Assembly: GCA_036250195.1 (NCBI GenBank)
Contig: JAVHZZ010000003.1
Span: forward strand, 344,073,375-344,137,374
DNA from: Mixophyes australis
Lineage: Eukaryota; Chordata; Amphibia; Anura; Limnodynastidae
Direction of reading: 5' to 3'
DNA: 64,000 bases
How positions within the stretch are numbered: position 1 is the first letter of the stretch; every line of letters begins with the position of its first letter. The position numbers and the translations under genes are program-made. The notes beneath the pieces are model-generated. The model made no database searches, was not told the origin of the DNA, and saw nothing but the letters and a program-made list of their open reading frames with translations. Shown in pieces: positions 22,300 to 35,501 of this stretch.

Positions 22300-25200
22300 T
22301 CTATACTCACAACAGGAAAGTCTAGGCTTTAATGTCCTACCCCTACTTTCTTTTTCTGTTGAAGAAAAGAATGATGGCATGATGGATGGATTTAGTTATA
22401 TGAAGTGTGTGCACACTAGTTATTTCAGGTATATTATCAAGCTAATATGCAATGTATAATATACATTACCATCTAAAATTGGTTAAAGAGTGATCGTTTG
22501 CTTATAAATGATACTTGCCCATGCTCTTTTAATGTGTTACTTTTTAGTTAACAAAACATATAGCTTCAAGAAACCACACAAGTTTTATCTTCATAATAGC
22601 CTTTAATAAACATGGATTACTTAAGCCAGTCTCTATTGATCTGCAGCTTAAACAAACTGCAAAGTATTTTTGCACTAATAGCTGTAAGTCTTTTAAATCC
22701 ACAGAAATATAGGCTTCAACAAACTCTACTTCTTTAGCTGTAAACTGCGTAGAAAGTGCTTAGCTTTCAAAAACACTTTGATTTTTTATTCTATTATTAT
22801 ATTGGATTGCTATGGATTCACACCTCTTACCATGGAAAAAAATAAATGAACAAGTTCTCGGTGTACAATACTTTTTTCAGGCATATCTCTAATTAGCAGT
22901 ATCCAGACCTTCATACAAGAAACCTTCATTAGTTTTCAGGATATTTAGAGAGAGAAACTTTCAGTTTTGTCTATTGTAACTTTAGTGCCACCACCTGGAC
23001 TGTAGTGTAGAACAAATCACACACAGAAAGGGTTGTGTACAAAATTACATAAGAATAAATACAGACACTTATCCTGCCAACATGAAAATGGCGACAGGCT
23101 AAATGCTGGTATTTCAATTTCCCCGACACAGACAAAACATCGACATTGTGACTGCCGATAGTAAAAATGCTGACAATCACAATGCCAGCATTAAAACAGC
23201 AATGCCAGCGGGTCCAGTTGCTGTACAGCCTCTGGACCCGCCGGCAGTAAACAGAGTTAAAAATAAATAAATAAATGTAAAAAAAAAAAGTGTGCCTCCA
23301 CAAATATATATTTGAAAGTTTCCATACCTTGACAACGCTTGAGATATTGAACATGATATTTACATTTGTTGTGCAGGTGAGTGTAGATTACTGTTTAGCC
23401 TGCTTAGGGACAACGTGACTTAATTAAAGCTGAATATAAAGATATACGGAAAACGTACACTGCGTCTGCATACTTGGGATTTTAAGTCTGTATTTTGAAT
23501 TGCACGTATTGCAAAATACATGAAGCTTAAAATTGAGCTCATAGTCTGGAGCAAATATACGTCAGTCATCATTATTAGCATTTCTGCTAAATACGTGAAT
23601 CCGAAGCAAAACTACAGAGCAAAGATACATGTAAACGTGCGCCAGGCTTATAGAAGCTCAAAAAGATACAGCATCTAAAGATACTTGCAGCTCAAAATAG
23701 GACACATCTCTCTGGGGCTAGCTTAATTTGAATGAGCACTCCCTTGCTGACCATAATTGAACGGGGATACCCTGATCCACAAATTCAAAATATATCTTAC
23801 TCTCAATACAGATACAAGTCATTGCACATGTGCAGTGTGACCAATTTTATGCAAAATGCAAAGTTATGATGTGCATGTGCAAATCTAAATGTCACCCAAG
23901 AGGTAGTGTCCTTCATTTAGATTACTGACAGGTCCTGAGATCCACATATCCCCTTGGTGCTAAGTAATAAATATTTGATGCAGTGACTGTCAATGAAAGT
24001 AAAATAGTTATTGTAGGAGTGCTGAGAGCTTGCCAAATACAATGAATGGTGAAACGCAATGGGGAGGAATTTTCTCCAAAGTCCTATTATAGTGATGGGT
24101 GAATTTGGGTTAAATACTTTTAAAAAATCACTTTAATGCAATAAGGAGACGTTCATGGACAAGGAGTGGGTTGGGCCAGGGGATCATACACCATCCCATC
24201 CCCCCCAAGCTGGTCCCATATTAAATGCCTTGTGCCAAGCATTTGTGTACCGTGGGAAGAACTTGTCCAAGTGTCAGAATAATTATTTTTTAACTGTTTA
24301 AAAAAAAGAAAAAAATACAGGTTGGCTTCCTTAATCCTTTCCCATTCCTTATCTCTGCTTTGAAGATAGGTACCATGGCCCTCTACCTCTTCTCTCATGG
24401 CACCATCCACACACAGGCCACAGCATGACAGCTCCTTCCTCAACACTTTCAGCCATGTGTCTCTCTGTGGCAGGAACAGCATGCAGTGTTTGGCGGCACT
24501 CTGAAAGTAGACAGATGGGAACTGACATGTGATCAGTTCTCCTCTGAGTAAAGTGGGAATGGAAGGAGGAATATTTATGACTGAACAGAGTTAATTATTA
24601 GGATGAAAGTGGCTGATGTTGATGAGTAGATTACTATAATGAGGCTAAGGAATTCAATTATTATGAAGAGGTTAATTAATATGAGGATATGGGGATTGAT
24701 CGGTGAGTCGGCTAATTATTATTGTGATAGGAGTGGGCCACAATGCCAAGATAACATCTCCCAACGGCCCGTCAATTCACAGGGTTATCCCAGGACCAGT
24801 TCTTGAATTTCACCACTGAATAGGGGGAGGGCTTATTGCGGACACAAGTAAGAAGTAAGGGACAGGTAATGAGGGACAGCTAGAAGCCCTGAAATACACC
24901 AAAAGCGTGGAAGAGGTTAATTTCAGGAGAGACTGGGTGCTATCTAAAATCTGGAGGTGGGGAATGTAAAGGAAGGGGGTTGATTTTCTGAGGATTGATT
25001 TCCTAGTAGGTGCATGGCTGACTGGTGTTTAGTTTATATGCTCTAAAAGCAGACCTGGTGATCATTGCTGTACTATATCTTGGAAAGAAGGCTGTTGCTC
25101 CATCTGGGGACCTGTCATAACCTCACTCCATTGGGGGATACGCTCCATGTTCTGGGCAAACTGATGCACTCACAGGAAAGTGGAGACTGATACCCTGAGC

Positions 25201-26540
25201 CCCACCATGCTGGTGAAGAGTTGGCCAAGCAGCCGGGAACAACATGGTACCAGGACTCCCTGAACCTCCTGATTCATTTGCCTGTGGAACTGTTGCATGA
25301 CTAAGGTAGGTAGGGAAGTTTGCTGGGACTCCTATTGACACTGGTGATCCACTGATCTATTGTTTAAAGTGTGCAGGCTTATGCTCTGTTGTGTTACTGT
25401 CGAATAAGTAAATATAGCGTTGTATCTTTTATTCTCCTCCTTGCCTGTGTAATTCCTGAACCTAAGAGAGCAGGGTAACCTAGTGAACTTGAGAGGGCTA
25501 GATATATAGAGATTGGAGAAGGAAAGTGTAGGGAGTAGGAAAATAAGATGAAGGAGATTGATGTGGGTGATGGAAAAAAGATTAAGAACATGGAGGAGGG
25601 GTATGATATGAAAAGAAGAATCTTAGTACGAATCTGCTCAACCCACCTTAATAAGTTCCTCACCATTACGCCCATGTCTTGTCAGAACTGTTCTTAGATT
25701 AAATGAGTCTCTTGGAGACCATAAAAAGTGCATGAGGAAAGATGATGATGATGATGATAGTTCAATCAGCTCTAGCCTTAGTCTTCTTAAGTGAAGTTGA
25801 AGAATTTTAAAAACAAATAATAAACAAGTAAGGTTCTGATTAACCCCTCCCCCCCCCCCCTTGATGGATCCACAGATGTTGCTTTGTACAACAATTTTTC
25901 ACTGGGTTCCTCCAGGAAAACAGGCTTACCAAATGCTCTTTAGAATCTATGCTTGTGTCACTTGCCAAATTCAAATAACATCATCAAAATATCTGTGCAA
26001 GTGGTTAAACTCTTAACCAAGTGTTTTAAGATGATTGTGCTCCCACATGTCCCTATGTAACTTCAATTTTCAAAGAGTAAAGGTAATTTTTATTACTAAG
26101 TTATAATCCTTTAAATATGTAATTATATTCTCATATAACATGTTCCTGACATTTTATTACCATGGTTTAAATCTTCAACAAAAATAGCAGTGGAAAAGCA
26201 GAATGTCCTCTTTGGGTGATTATGGACATATCCAGCTTCACATGGAAGACTCAGTTGACCTGCTGAAGCAGGAAAAATTTACTGTGCTCAGTGATGAAAC
26301 TGTGCACCCAAGCCTTGCTGAGGGAGCTGCCTCATCTGCCTACTGACAAAGCACCCATGTGCCTTGGCTATTACTTACATAGCGACGGTAACCTTTTTGT
26401 TCAAAAGGAGATTCAGCTTGTTTTTTTACCTAAAAGTAATGAATTGTCTTTTAACTGTTCCGAGGGGGACTAAATGACATGTTAAAGCAAGAAATTAACT
26501 ACAGGGAAAACAAATTACAGAGCTCATGTAGGCATATTCA
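22300..26540. other. Non-coding stretch, probable unresolved repeats
   Basis: No gene supported. At 23080-23245 degenerate GCCGACAT/GCCAGCAT words surround a 10-bp-arm hairpin (23209-23218 with 23232-23241), like a decayed interspersed repeat. Around 25080-25500 the text resembles LTR sequence but no ends were found. Small runs: (GAT)n at 25741-25758 and poly-C at 25849-25860. Confidence 0.4.
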
Positions 26541-26544
26541 CATG

Positions 26545-27101
26545 CAAATGCCTACACTGGCTCCCTGTGTCTTCCAGAATCCAATTCAAATTGCACACCC
26601 TTACCTACAAAGCCCTCAAGAACACCACCCCTTCCTACATCTCAAATCTCATATCAAAATACTCTCCATCCCGACCTCTGATCTGTGTGTGTCTCGTCTC
26701 TGGTAACCACCTCTCACTCGCACCTACAAGACTTCTCTCGTAATGCTCCTCACTTATTGAATTTCTATCACACCCAATCAGGCTTTCTCATAGCCTTCAA
26801 ATCAAACGTTCTCTAAAAACCCATCTCTTTTTAACCCTGATGATACTATTCACACTAATACACCCTCACAACTATCCCAATCTCCACTCTGAGCCACACT
26901 CGCTCTTTATGTTTCAGCTGTGTCCTCTTCCACTTAGAATGTAAGCTCTCTAATAAGCAGAGTCCTCCATACCCTTTGTTTTCATGTTTGTATTTATTTT
27001 ATCTGCCTTGTATGTCCTTGTTTTATATATATCCTGCTTTTCCCTACTGTATGGCGCCTTACAAATCTACGATAATAATAATAATAATAATAATAATAAT
27101 A
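26545..27101 (+). mobile_element. L2-type LINE, ORF2 C-terminus and 3' tail
   Basis: Frames read the conserved end of L2-type ORF2: LHWLPVS-like start (ACTGGCTCCCTGTGTCTTCC), RIQFK, LTYKALKNTTPSYISNL, then KYSPSRPL and, further on, HPIRLSHSLQ and LKTHLF. A 3' UTR with AATGTAAGCTCTCTAATAAG and ATGGCGCCTTACAAATCTAC closes with an (AAT)n tail at 27071-27101. Frameshifts and a stop show that it is dead. Confidence 0.85.
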
Positions 27102-27937
27102 GGAGGATTACAGTTCTCCAACCACGGAATAAATAAAACCACCCTTATAACAACAATATATGAGAATACATTGATTGAACCAACAAAACTAAGCCTATTA
27201 GAAATCTAAAATATAGATTTTAAATAATTTATTGAATATATAGATGATTATTTATTGTACAAAAAAGGGCAAAATCACATACTGGGAAACATATTGTATA
27301 AATAAACCCAATTAAATAAATTGTCATTGTAGTATCATAGTAATTCATCTCCACTTTAGAATTAACAATTCACATTTTAATTTGCAAATGAATTCAATCG
27401 ATTGGCCCAAAAAAAATTTAACCATCCATCAAATCTATTTTTATAATGCTTTATCCATCAGAAAATAAATATTTTTTGACAATAAAACAAAAGGATAAAT
27501 ATTTTTCATCATTCAAAAGATCAATTTAAGCAAATAAAATTCATGAGGACCATACATTAGCAATAATTATCAAGGCTTCACTTTTTTTTTTACTGATGAT
27601 CTCTGTTAGCAAATTTAAGACTCATAAAATAAAATAAAAATCAAATCCAGCAATTTTTTTTAATAGCTACATACAGTATTTGAATCAATATCAATCATTT
27701 GTAAAGCAACCATTTGTATATCTAACTATCTTGTCAATTGTTTAGACTTTTAACCTATGGACCCTTTATTAACTTTCCTGGATCATATTTTTGCAATTTT
27801 TAATGAGCGTTTTAAAAGCTTTGAAAACAACAATAAGCCCATATGGGTACTCCGAGGGAGAGGACGTTTGGGACAGCATGGAGAACACAGGGGTTTAGTT
27901 ATACAGAGGAATACACTAATGGTAAAAGTACATTTGT
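27102..27937. other. AT-rich non-coding stretch
   Basis: Very A+T-rich, without genes or recognisable element ends. Confidence 0.5.
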
Positions 27938-27945
27938 CTTTTAAC

Positions 27946-28191
27946 CAGGCGCGGGCTGGGATGCTGCAGGCAGGGGGGCACACAGGCGGCCGCATCTCAT
28001 TACATCCCCTGTCATGTGATGCGGCCGCCTGTGCACTGATGCGGCCGCATCTGAGATGTGGCTGCAGAAAAAAATCAGAAGAAATTGCATCGGGGGGCGG
28101 CCGGCCGGCCTACCCCCTGGCCCTAAAAGCGCAAAATCTGAGCGGCCCGGGGGGCCGATGCCCCTATGCCCCCTGGCCCAGCCCGCCTCTG
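27946..28191. mobile_element. hAT-type MITE, GC-rich, TSD CTTTTAAC
   Basis: Inverted ends CAGGCGCGGGCTGGGA and TGGCCCAGCCCGCCTCTG lie between perfect 8-bp duplications CTTTTAAC (27938-27945 and 28192-28199). The interior holds repeated ATGCGGCCGC words and GGCCGGCCGGCC. This GC-rich island stands out in an AT-rich setting and opens overlapping frames on both strands that are not genes. Confidence 0.9.
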
Positions 28192-28199
28192 CTTTTAAC

Positions 28200-29374
28200 C
28201 ATAGAACATTAACACTTTTGCTCATTGCACTCACTGCACTCAGACATTTTTGCTGCTAATAGAAAGTTTATTTTGCTTATTCGCATTTAAATACTATATA
28301 ACGTAAAAAGTTAATGTCCAAATGCAGTACAACAATGTTTTACTAAGTATAATCAAGAAAGACATCATATATTTAAACTGCCTAGCAGAAGCAGAGTTAT
28401 TAAGTATATATTCAAGCTTTTCTATTTTGTGCTCTGCAAAAATAGAATGGATTTGTGATTTATACATTCCTGACTGCTATGCATACAATAATATGCTGGC
28501 ATAAAGGACTAGACTAAAGCAATATTTTATTCTTGTGAAAACATTTGCAGATTAAGACTTACTGATTTATACATTAACATTACACTGTGATACTGATTAT
28601 TTTTTTAAGAAAAATGCTGCCCATGGTGTGAAATATTACATACATTTCAGTAGATATTCAATACAAATTAAATTAGATCTCTTTTCTGTTTCTAATCTGG
28701 TTATGGTGGGGTTTTTTTTCATTTTCATTTCTTCAGAAATAAAACAAAACCAAAGGAACAGTGATTATCTGTCAAATGACAATAACCCCATAATACAGGA
28801 AGCATATAATAAGCCTTTTACTCAAAAGATTTTAATTATTTCAGTAGAAGCAGCATCAAACTCCCTCGACTCCAGTAGTATGTAGCAAACCCTATGTAGT
28901 TTTCATAAAAAAAGGCAGCAAATTATTAAAAAGAACCAGTTACATTTTAGGTAATACTTGTTTTACATAATGCCTAGCTAAAACTCTATGCATTAAAAAA
29001 AAAAAATCACAGTTTTTAATGTTACCTGTGCTCAGGAGGGGGCAGAATAACAGAAAGGTGTCCTGTATGCAATGCATTTTATACTATAATAACTTTTGGA
29101 CAGTTGTTTTGAGATTTGACGTAAGAAGACCCAGAGTGCCTGAATTTTGCAAAATCAGCAATTTTATTGTACACTTATACAGTGGGACTATGTAAAATGT
29201 ATTAAAGTAATTCTATCGTTTTAAAATAAGCATTGCCCACTCAATTGTATGTGTTTCCAAAGCACAAAGTGATTTATTATAGTAGATGTAAATAGTCAAC
29301 AATTCAATACATTATTATATTATGATAAAGTACAGTACAGCACAGCCAATACCAAAATTTACATACATACATAC
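28200..29374. other. AT-rich non-coding stretch
   Basis: No gene or element end seen. Confidence 0.5.
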
Positions 29375-30061
29375 CGCTGCAATCGCTGCGCTTCCATGGG
29401 TCCCAATGGAACAGTGTATCTGTTAGATAACTGTGGTCAGAGTAGACTGACCCTGGTGGGGGATGCAGATAATATATACAGTCAGTGTTTCATTGTGAAC
29501 AATAGAGATGACGTAGCTTGCTTCCATAGGTCCAGGCACAGGGTGGCTTCAGGGTAAACAGTTCATAGGCTGATTCAATCTAAGGAATCCAAAGGAGGGG
29601 GTTGTCTCTCCAGGGGGTCTGCTCCTTTCATAGCCAGCATCATACAAAGGTTTATTCCCTAATATCAATAACTAAAGTATGCAATGTGCGATCTCTTCGC
29701 CGACTGCACCGGACAACTGCTGATGATTAGGGCTTCAATATAATATCAGGCATGACACCTTTCCTATAACCTAAACCTTTAATAACACTAAAATGTACAT
29801 ATAATCATATTATATAAACTAATAATAAACCAAATGCTATCTGCTCATAAATTACAGTGTAACGGAACCAATGTGTATTGTATAAATAACTAAATGTTGT
29901 AATGCCAGTGTGTGCGTGCATATTTTACTGTGCGATCGCATCACGCCACGTGTTAAGTGGCGTACGCTTCGCAATACGCACGGCAAACCAATATTAAACC
30001 AATATACTTTCGTTCATCCAATTATACGACTTCAACAAATGTGTATTACCTGAATTGTAAC
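29375..30061 (-). mobile_element. Probable LTR or LTR-derived repeat
   Basis: Read on the minus strand it starts TGTTACAATTCAGG, passes CpG words (GCGTACGCCACTTAACACG, TGCGATCGCAC), and has an AATAAA signal near 29653. This is LTR-like. I could not place the far end or a target duplication, so the limits are approximate. Confidence 0.4.
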
Positions 30062-32414
30062 AGGGTTTTTTTTTTAAGATCATGTGTGAATAAGAAAACA
30101 TCTTATTTTGTGTAGAAAACTTCACAGTGAAAGCAGAAAAACTCTGTAAACTAGAAAGGCAATTAAGGTGATTGAGGTTTGCTGACTTCTAGGGAAACAT
30201 GCAGGTTATTGTTGTAAATTAATTGGAGGATACAGTCCTTTTGTTTTAGTCCAATTGATTTACTGTTCAGTGGGGATTCACTCACGGGGTGATGGTCTCA
30301 CATATTATAATCTAACATGTTATTGCTATGGTGTATGCACTTCATATTGTTATTAATATTTAACATTTCAGATAAAAACACTACTCAATTAAATCAAGTT
30401 CAGGGACACGCTATTGTAATGTATGTGTATTCTAGTAAAACATATAATATGGCTATATACAAGAGCACTTTGTATTGTATAACCTGTGACATGCTTTAGT
30501 TTAAAAGCAAGTTAATCATAATTTAGGACTCATTATAAAGGACTGCACATGGTAAACCTAAAACTATTTGTGCACAGCGCTTAGTGATCAAAAAATTGTT
30601 TGAGAATATCAGTCCATGATTCCATATTATTATTTTTTTTCAAAAGGCCCTAGCACTAAATAAGGTTAATAAATCACTTTTCATTCACTTTTCATTTTTT
30701 CAAAGAATAATGAAAAAAAATATATTTTAAAATAATTTTCATGTTTACTTCAAACCATCCTCATCTCCTTTTCCTTATCTCCCCATTGGTGCTTTATAAT
30801 TTAAAATTATAATATTGTGTTATCTTCCTTCCCCCCAACTAGCAATACAATGGGGCTCGCATGAGTGGCATGTTTTGGAGATACTCACTTTTTGCTGTTT
30901 CACGCATAACAGCCTCAAGTAATGTGAAATTAAATTCTGCTCAGTGCAAAGTTTTGCTGCTGCTGATTGGACAGCTGCCATACAAAGCTTTTGTTTTCAA
31001 ACTTTCCCCAAGCTGTTATGCCAGGAGAAGCGTTGCTTACAGCCATCAAGGAGAGTGACTGGACCACAAGTGATCTCAGCAGAGGCTTTGTGGAAACTTT
31101 TGGGGCCTCACAACAAAATGTTGATGGGCCTTCCAAGGTATCTAGGAATGGCCACTCTTCTAACTCGCTTACCCTCAATTACCATATCAACACACTGACT
31201 GCCTCCTCTTCCACCACCATGAGCCACTTGGCACTTCACTTCTTCTCAGAGAGGAAGGGAACATCACATTTCTCTTTCCCTTTGAGCAGAATTTTTTTTT
31301 TGAGCCCCAAAATGCTGTCTCATGTGATTGTCCACCTGTGGCATCAAAGCAGAAAATTCATTAAGCTCCTGCTGACCACACTGCAAGGAGGGGTTAGGAA
31401 CAACCAGCAGCACTGCTGGTAGCTATATGTAGACAAGCAGTTGAGTGACCCTGTTGGACACCCACAGCTGCTGGGGCCATTAGCATTTGCTACACTTGTA
31501 GTTACACCCTTGGAACTCAGGTATAAGTCTGTCATGATTGTGCTAAGATTCCCTGGATTCTCCTTTAACAAGATATAATAATTTTGCTCAAATGTTATTC
31601 ATATGTTCATCTGAGAAACATTCCAGGTTTCCCATTCTTGATGGATTAAGTGGGATCAATAAGAAGTGAGAGTTGGAGCAAGGAAGGTTCCCATGAATTG
31701 CCTACAAGGTTTGCTCAGTGCATTCCATAACGTACTGTCAGATGAATGAGCACAGATTATATTAAGCCATCATTGTATTGTAATTTTTACATTTGAAGTG
31801 GGCAAAACACAGATTGTATAACATTATGTATGTATCTATTTTTACTTTGGATGAAAACAAGTCCTGTAATCACATTGAAGCCCGGAGGTGTAATACTGTC
31901 ATCAAATCAATTACATATTTTGATTTGTTTATGTTTGTTTATTTTATTGTACCAGCATGTCTGCATATTTGTTAATGTTTCAGCATTCAAAATCAGAGCA
32001 TATGCATAGCCCTGCTTTATCCTTTAATCTTTTGTACAAAGTGTATCATCAATAGGCATTTAAATTAGCACCCTATTCAGCTACCAGACATTAACACTAC
32101 TGCAGGAAAACATGAATCTAAAAACGACTATGTGCCACTGTATCATTTTAGTTGCTAAACAAACTGAAATGAATGTATAGCAAGTAAATCAATTGCACGA
32201 CAGGCCTGTTTAAAAATGCTTGCTATAATGCTTGACAGATTATTTCCTTATCTTGTAACCGGGGGTGGTGTGGGGGGAACAATCAAGAGAAGATTTGTAA
32301 TATAATTATATTTTCAATATTAATTTTAATAGCCCTCCCTCCCCTCCACTAACAAAACCACAAAGGTCCTATGTGAGTTCTAAATGAGAAAAGTGAGCTT
32401 CATTCCTTCAAGTA
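30062..32414. other. Non-coding stretch with an unassigned frame
   Basis: A 151-codon frame at 30967-31422 on the plus strand (Ser/Thr-rich, no recognised motif) overlaps other frames on both strands. The local composition (30860-31560) is less AT-rich than its surroundings and could be part of an old repeat or retroposed piece. No function proposed. Confidence 0.3.
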
Positions 32415-32670
32415 TTGTTGCTACATGCTGGTTCCACGAACATGACGCTGAGTTCAAAGTATTCCAATGGCTTCCAGTCATCAGATCTCAAACCAATAGA
32501 GCAACTTTGGGATGTGGTGAAACAGAAGATTTGTATCATGAATGTGCAGCCAACAAATGCTTCTAGCACCTTATGTCACGTTGTCATGAAGAATGCAGGC
32601 TGTTCTTGGGGCGAAGAGGGTCTTACCCAGACTAGAAAGATATTTATAAAGGGGCCGCTCTGTTGTTTTC
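32415..32670 (+). pseudogene. Tc1-like transposase C-terminal fragment
   Basis: The frame reads SSDLKPIEQLWDVVKQKICI, a decayed form of the SPDLNPIEHLWD block that precedes the last catalytic residue of Tc1/mariner transposases. Downstream words TCTTACCCAGACTAGAAAGA and GGGGCCGCTCTG recall the 3' end of such elements. About 85 codons remain and no terminal repeat is certain. Confidence 0.75.
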
Positions 32671-33984
32671 TGTTTATTTATATATTTTTTCATGTAGAAG
32701 GTAAATAATGAATACAATTAATGAAAGAAAAGTATTAAGTCACATGAACCTGAATGACAGCCATATAAATAGCACCCAGTCAACTAAGGAATCAGCAACA
32801 TTGACAGATGGAAACATTGAATGAGGAATTAGGAAATGAATACATATTAATGTGGTCCTGAGCCCTCCAAAAGATATGAAAACATGTGAAGTCCTTATTT
32901 GTAAGTAAACCAGGTGTTAATGGCTTTAGATATCTACTTTACATCTACTTATGATCTGCTTTGTGTCACCCCATTAGACTATTTAATTTTTTGCAGAAAT
33001 GCCTATATTTATGTAGGAAAACCACTAACGTCAAAACAATACTTATAATAGTCCCAGTTTGAGAAGATTTCTACATATATTTGTAACTAATGAACCAATC
33101 ACATGACATGTGCTTCATAGGGTATTCACCTAATATATTCATATTTCCTATTCATAATTGTGGAAACCCATACTTTGTTTATTGCACTCATTATTATATA
33201 GCTGTTATCTTCTATTTTGCATTTATATTTCTGTATTTCAACTTGTAATAACCATTTTTTTTCCTCAATAATCAATAAGCATGGTGACTCTTTTAATCAT
33301 ATTAAACTCCATCTAATAACATTCTGTCTTTGTGTTTTTAAAAAATCTATGTGTCAGATAGGCTTTCATATATAAAGCTACATTTAAGGCAGATAATGGT
33401 TTGGTACAGTTACACTAATTAATTAGGTTGTGATTGCAGTTTGATATACTGTAAGTCAGGGAGTAACTTAAGACTTCCTAAAGAGTGTCATTTCTTCAAA
33501 TAAGTATTAAAGGTGGCAGAACTGGGTGTTTAATAGTGAGTGTGATGTATAGTTTTGGGGATTTTAGTAATTTATAGACAGACCGGGTGGTTCTGTTTTG
33601 ATTATTTCTTTTACACCCACACATAGCGCATGCCAAAGTGATGTTTGTTGTGATAATAAGATATATACATTAACATACATTATTATTTGTCTATTACTTT
33701 TTTCACATTTATTTACTGTACACAGCCACTGGGACTTTTTATGTTTCCAGTACTGTATCTAGCATATAAGGTCGAGAGCAGCTCTTTTTAAAGAACCACT
33801 ATATCTAAAATAAAGCTGCTTTATTTGAAAGCAGGACAAATACAGGGAAGGGTTGACTGTGGGAAAAATGCCCCCTGTCTTCCCTCCAGAGTACTCTTGT
33901 TTTACAATTTAGGATGGGCATAGAGAAAAGGAATGGCAAGGCTTCTTCTGGTCCTGCACATAGTGTAAAACCCCTGCATATTAT
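32671..33984. other. AT-rich non-coding stretch
   Basis: No gene or clear element. Confidence 0.5.
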
Positions 33985-34303
33985 TACCATTTATTTATAT
34001 AAAAATTAAGCATCACTTAACAGAAAATATTTAATAATTCACATCAGTCCCTACCACAATGGAGTTTGCAATTTATATTTCCTACCACATAGATACACAC
34101 ACAGTAGGGTTAATTTCATCTAAGTGCATTAACCTATCAGTGTATCTTTGTAGTGTAGGAGGAAACTGACGTACCTGTAATTAACCCACACAAACAGAGA
34201 GAGAATATACCAACTCCACACAGATAGGTCCCTGGTCAGACTCTAATGCATGACCTCAGTGCTGTGAAGAAGCAGTGCTAACCACTGTGTCACCATGCAG
34301 CCC
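33985..34303 (-). repeat. Diverged tRNA-headed SINE
   Basis: Minus-strand V-SINE-like copy, older than the one at 21 kb. It keeps TTTATTTATATA, CACATCAGTCCCTACCA, GTAGGAGGAAACTG, AACCCACACAAACA and, at the head, GTGCTAACCACTGTGTCACC. Confidence 0.75.
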
Positions 34304-35501
34304 ATACGACCCTGTAGTGCACCATACTGCATATATGTAAGATGCTATTTGAACCCTAGGGATTTTTTCATTAATAGCAAGAAATCTCAACTTTCTTATA
34401 CCTATATGTATTATTATTGTACTGGGCTTTGAAGAAACTGTAAAAAAAAAAAAAATTAGTCTCCATGTAATGTAATGATATGGTTGGCCAGGGGGTACTC
34501 AGAGATGGTACTAAGAAAATCACCTCTCCAGTTCAAATTTGACTATGATTCAATTTTGGGGTGGCTTAATTTAAAGTGAACATAAAAATCATAGTAACAG
34601 ACCAGCATTAACATTTGACAAAAGGAGATTTCAGAAAGCCATGATTATTATTATTTTCCTTTTTGGATTTATTCCACAGCAATCATGCACAAATTATTAT
34701 TTGTTTGCTTCACAAATATGCCCCAATTATACTTTTTTGGAAATGCTCTGTGCAACATGTGATTACTGTCGCTTTAAAAATACAAACTGCTGCACCGTAC
34801 AAACATTGCAATCTCAATGTAGTAATCCATGTGCTTCCCTTAAAAACATGTGCATTTGCATGGAAATGGGCACATTATATCATTTGCGCTTGAGTCAAGC
34901 AGTTTTACAGCTTTTTAAATTATCTTTATTGTAACTTTCAAGACTATGAGATCCATTCTTCTAATTAACTTTTCACTGCAAAAGTGTATTTTCCACTAGT
35001 ATTGTTAGTGTAATGTCAATGTGATTTTAGAATTTTTTGCACAATTTATGTATCTTGTGCCCAGTGACTGGATGCAGCTGGACTCATTCCTAAGGACTTG
35101 ATATTTTTTCAAACAGGCTGCCTGTTGGCCACTGACAACACACTACTAAGGGGAGTGGTGGCAGGAGGGTGCAGGGTTTTAAGAGACCCTCAATTGCCAG
35201 AGTGCAGATAACTAAGCTTTGGGTACCATGCTCCACTTATATGTTCTCAGTTTTTTGTGGTATTTATATGAAATATTACAGGACATTTGGGAAGCACAGA
35301 AAATTAATACTTTCACAAATTATTATATCTTCATGTCATATGTATATGTATATGTATTTATGCTAGCTATTGCAAAGGCTTGGAAAGATACATTGGAAAC
35401 TGGATAAAAAATATTTTAGCCTACTGAGAACATCCACATGCGTGCATACACCAGCACCTAGCCATGAAGGTTACAGTCCTGGTCAAACACTGCGTATCAT
35501 T
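34304..35501. other. Non-coding stretch with a Cys-rich open frame
   Basis: At 34641-34934 (+) a 97-codon frame begins MIIIIFLFGFIP and carries many cysteines, superficially like a small secreted protein. No splice context, homologue or codon signal supports it, so I treat it as chance. Confidence 0.3.

Noticed and set aside
22971..23354. 127-codon minus-strand frame
   Set aside because: Overlaps degenerate repeat text with GCCGACAT words; no domain or start context.
27757..28212. 151-codon frame
   Set aside because: More than half lies over a hAT MITE with clear duplications; no known domain.
30967..31422. 151-codon Ser/Thr-rich frame
   Set aside because: No motif recognised and competing frames on both strands; noted only as unassigned.
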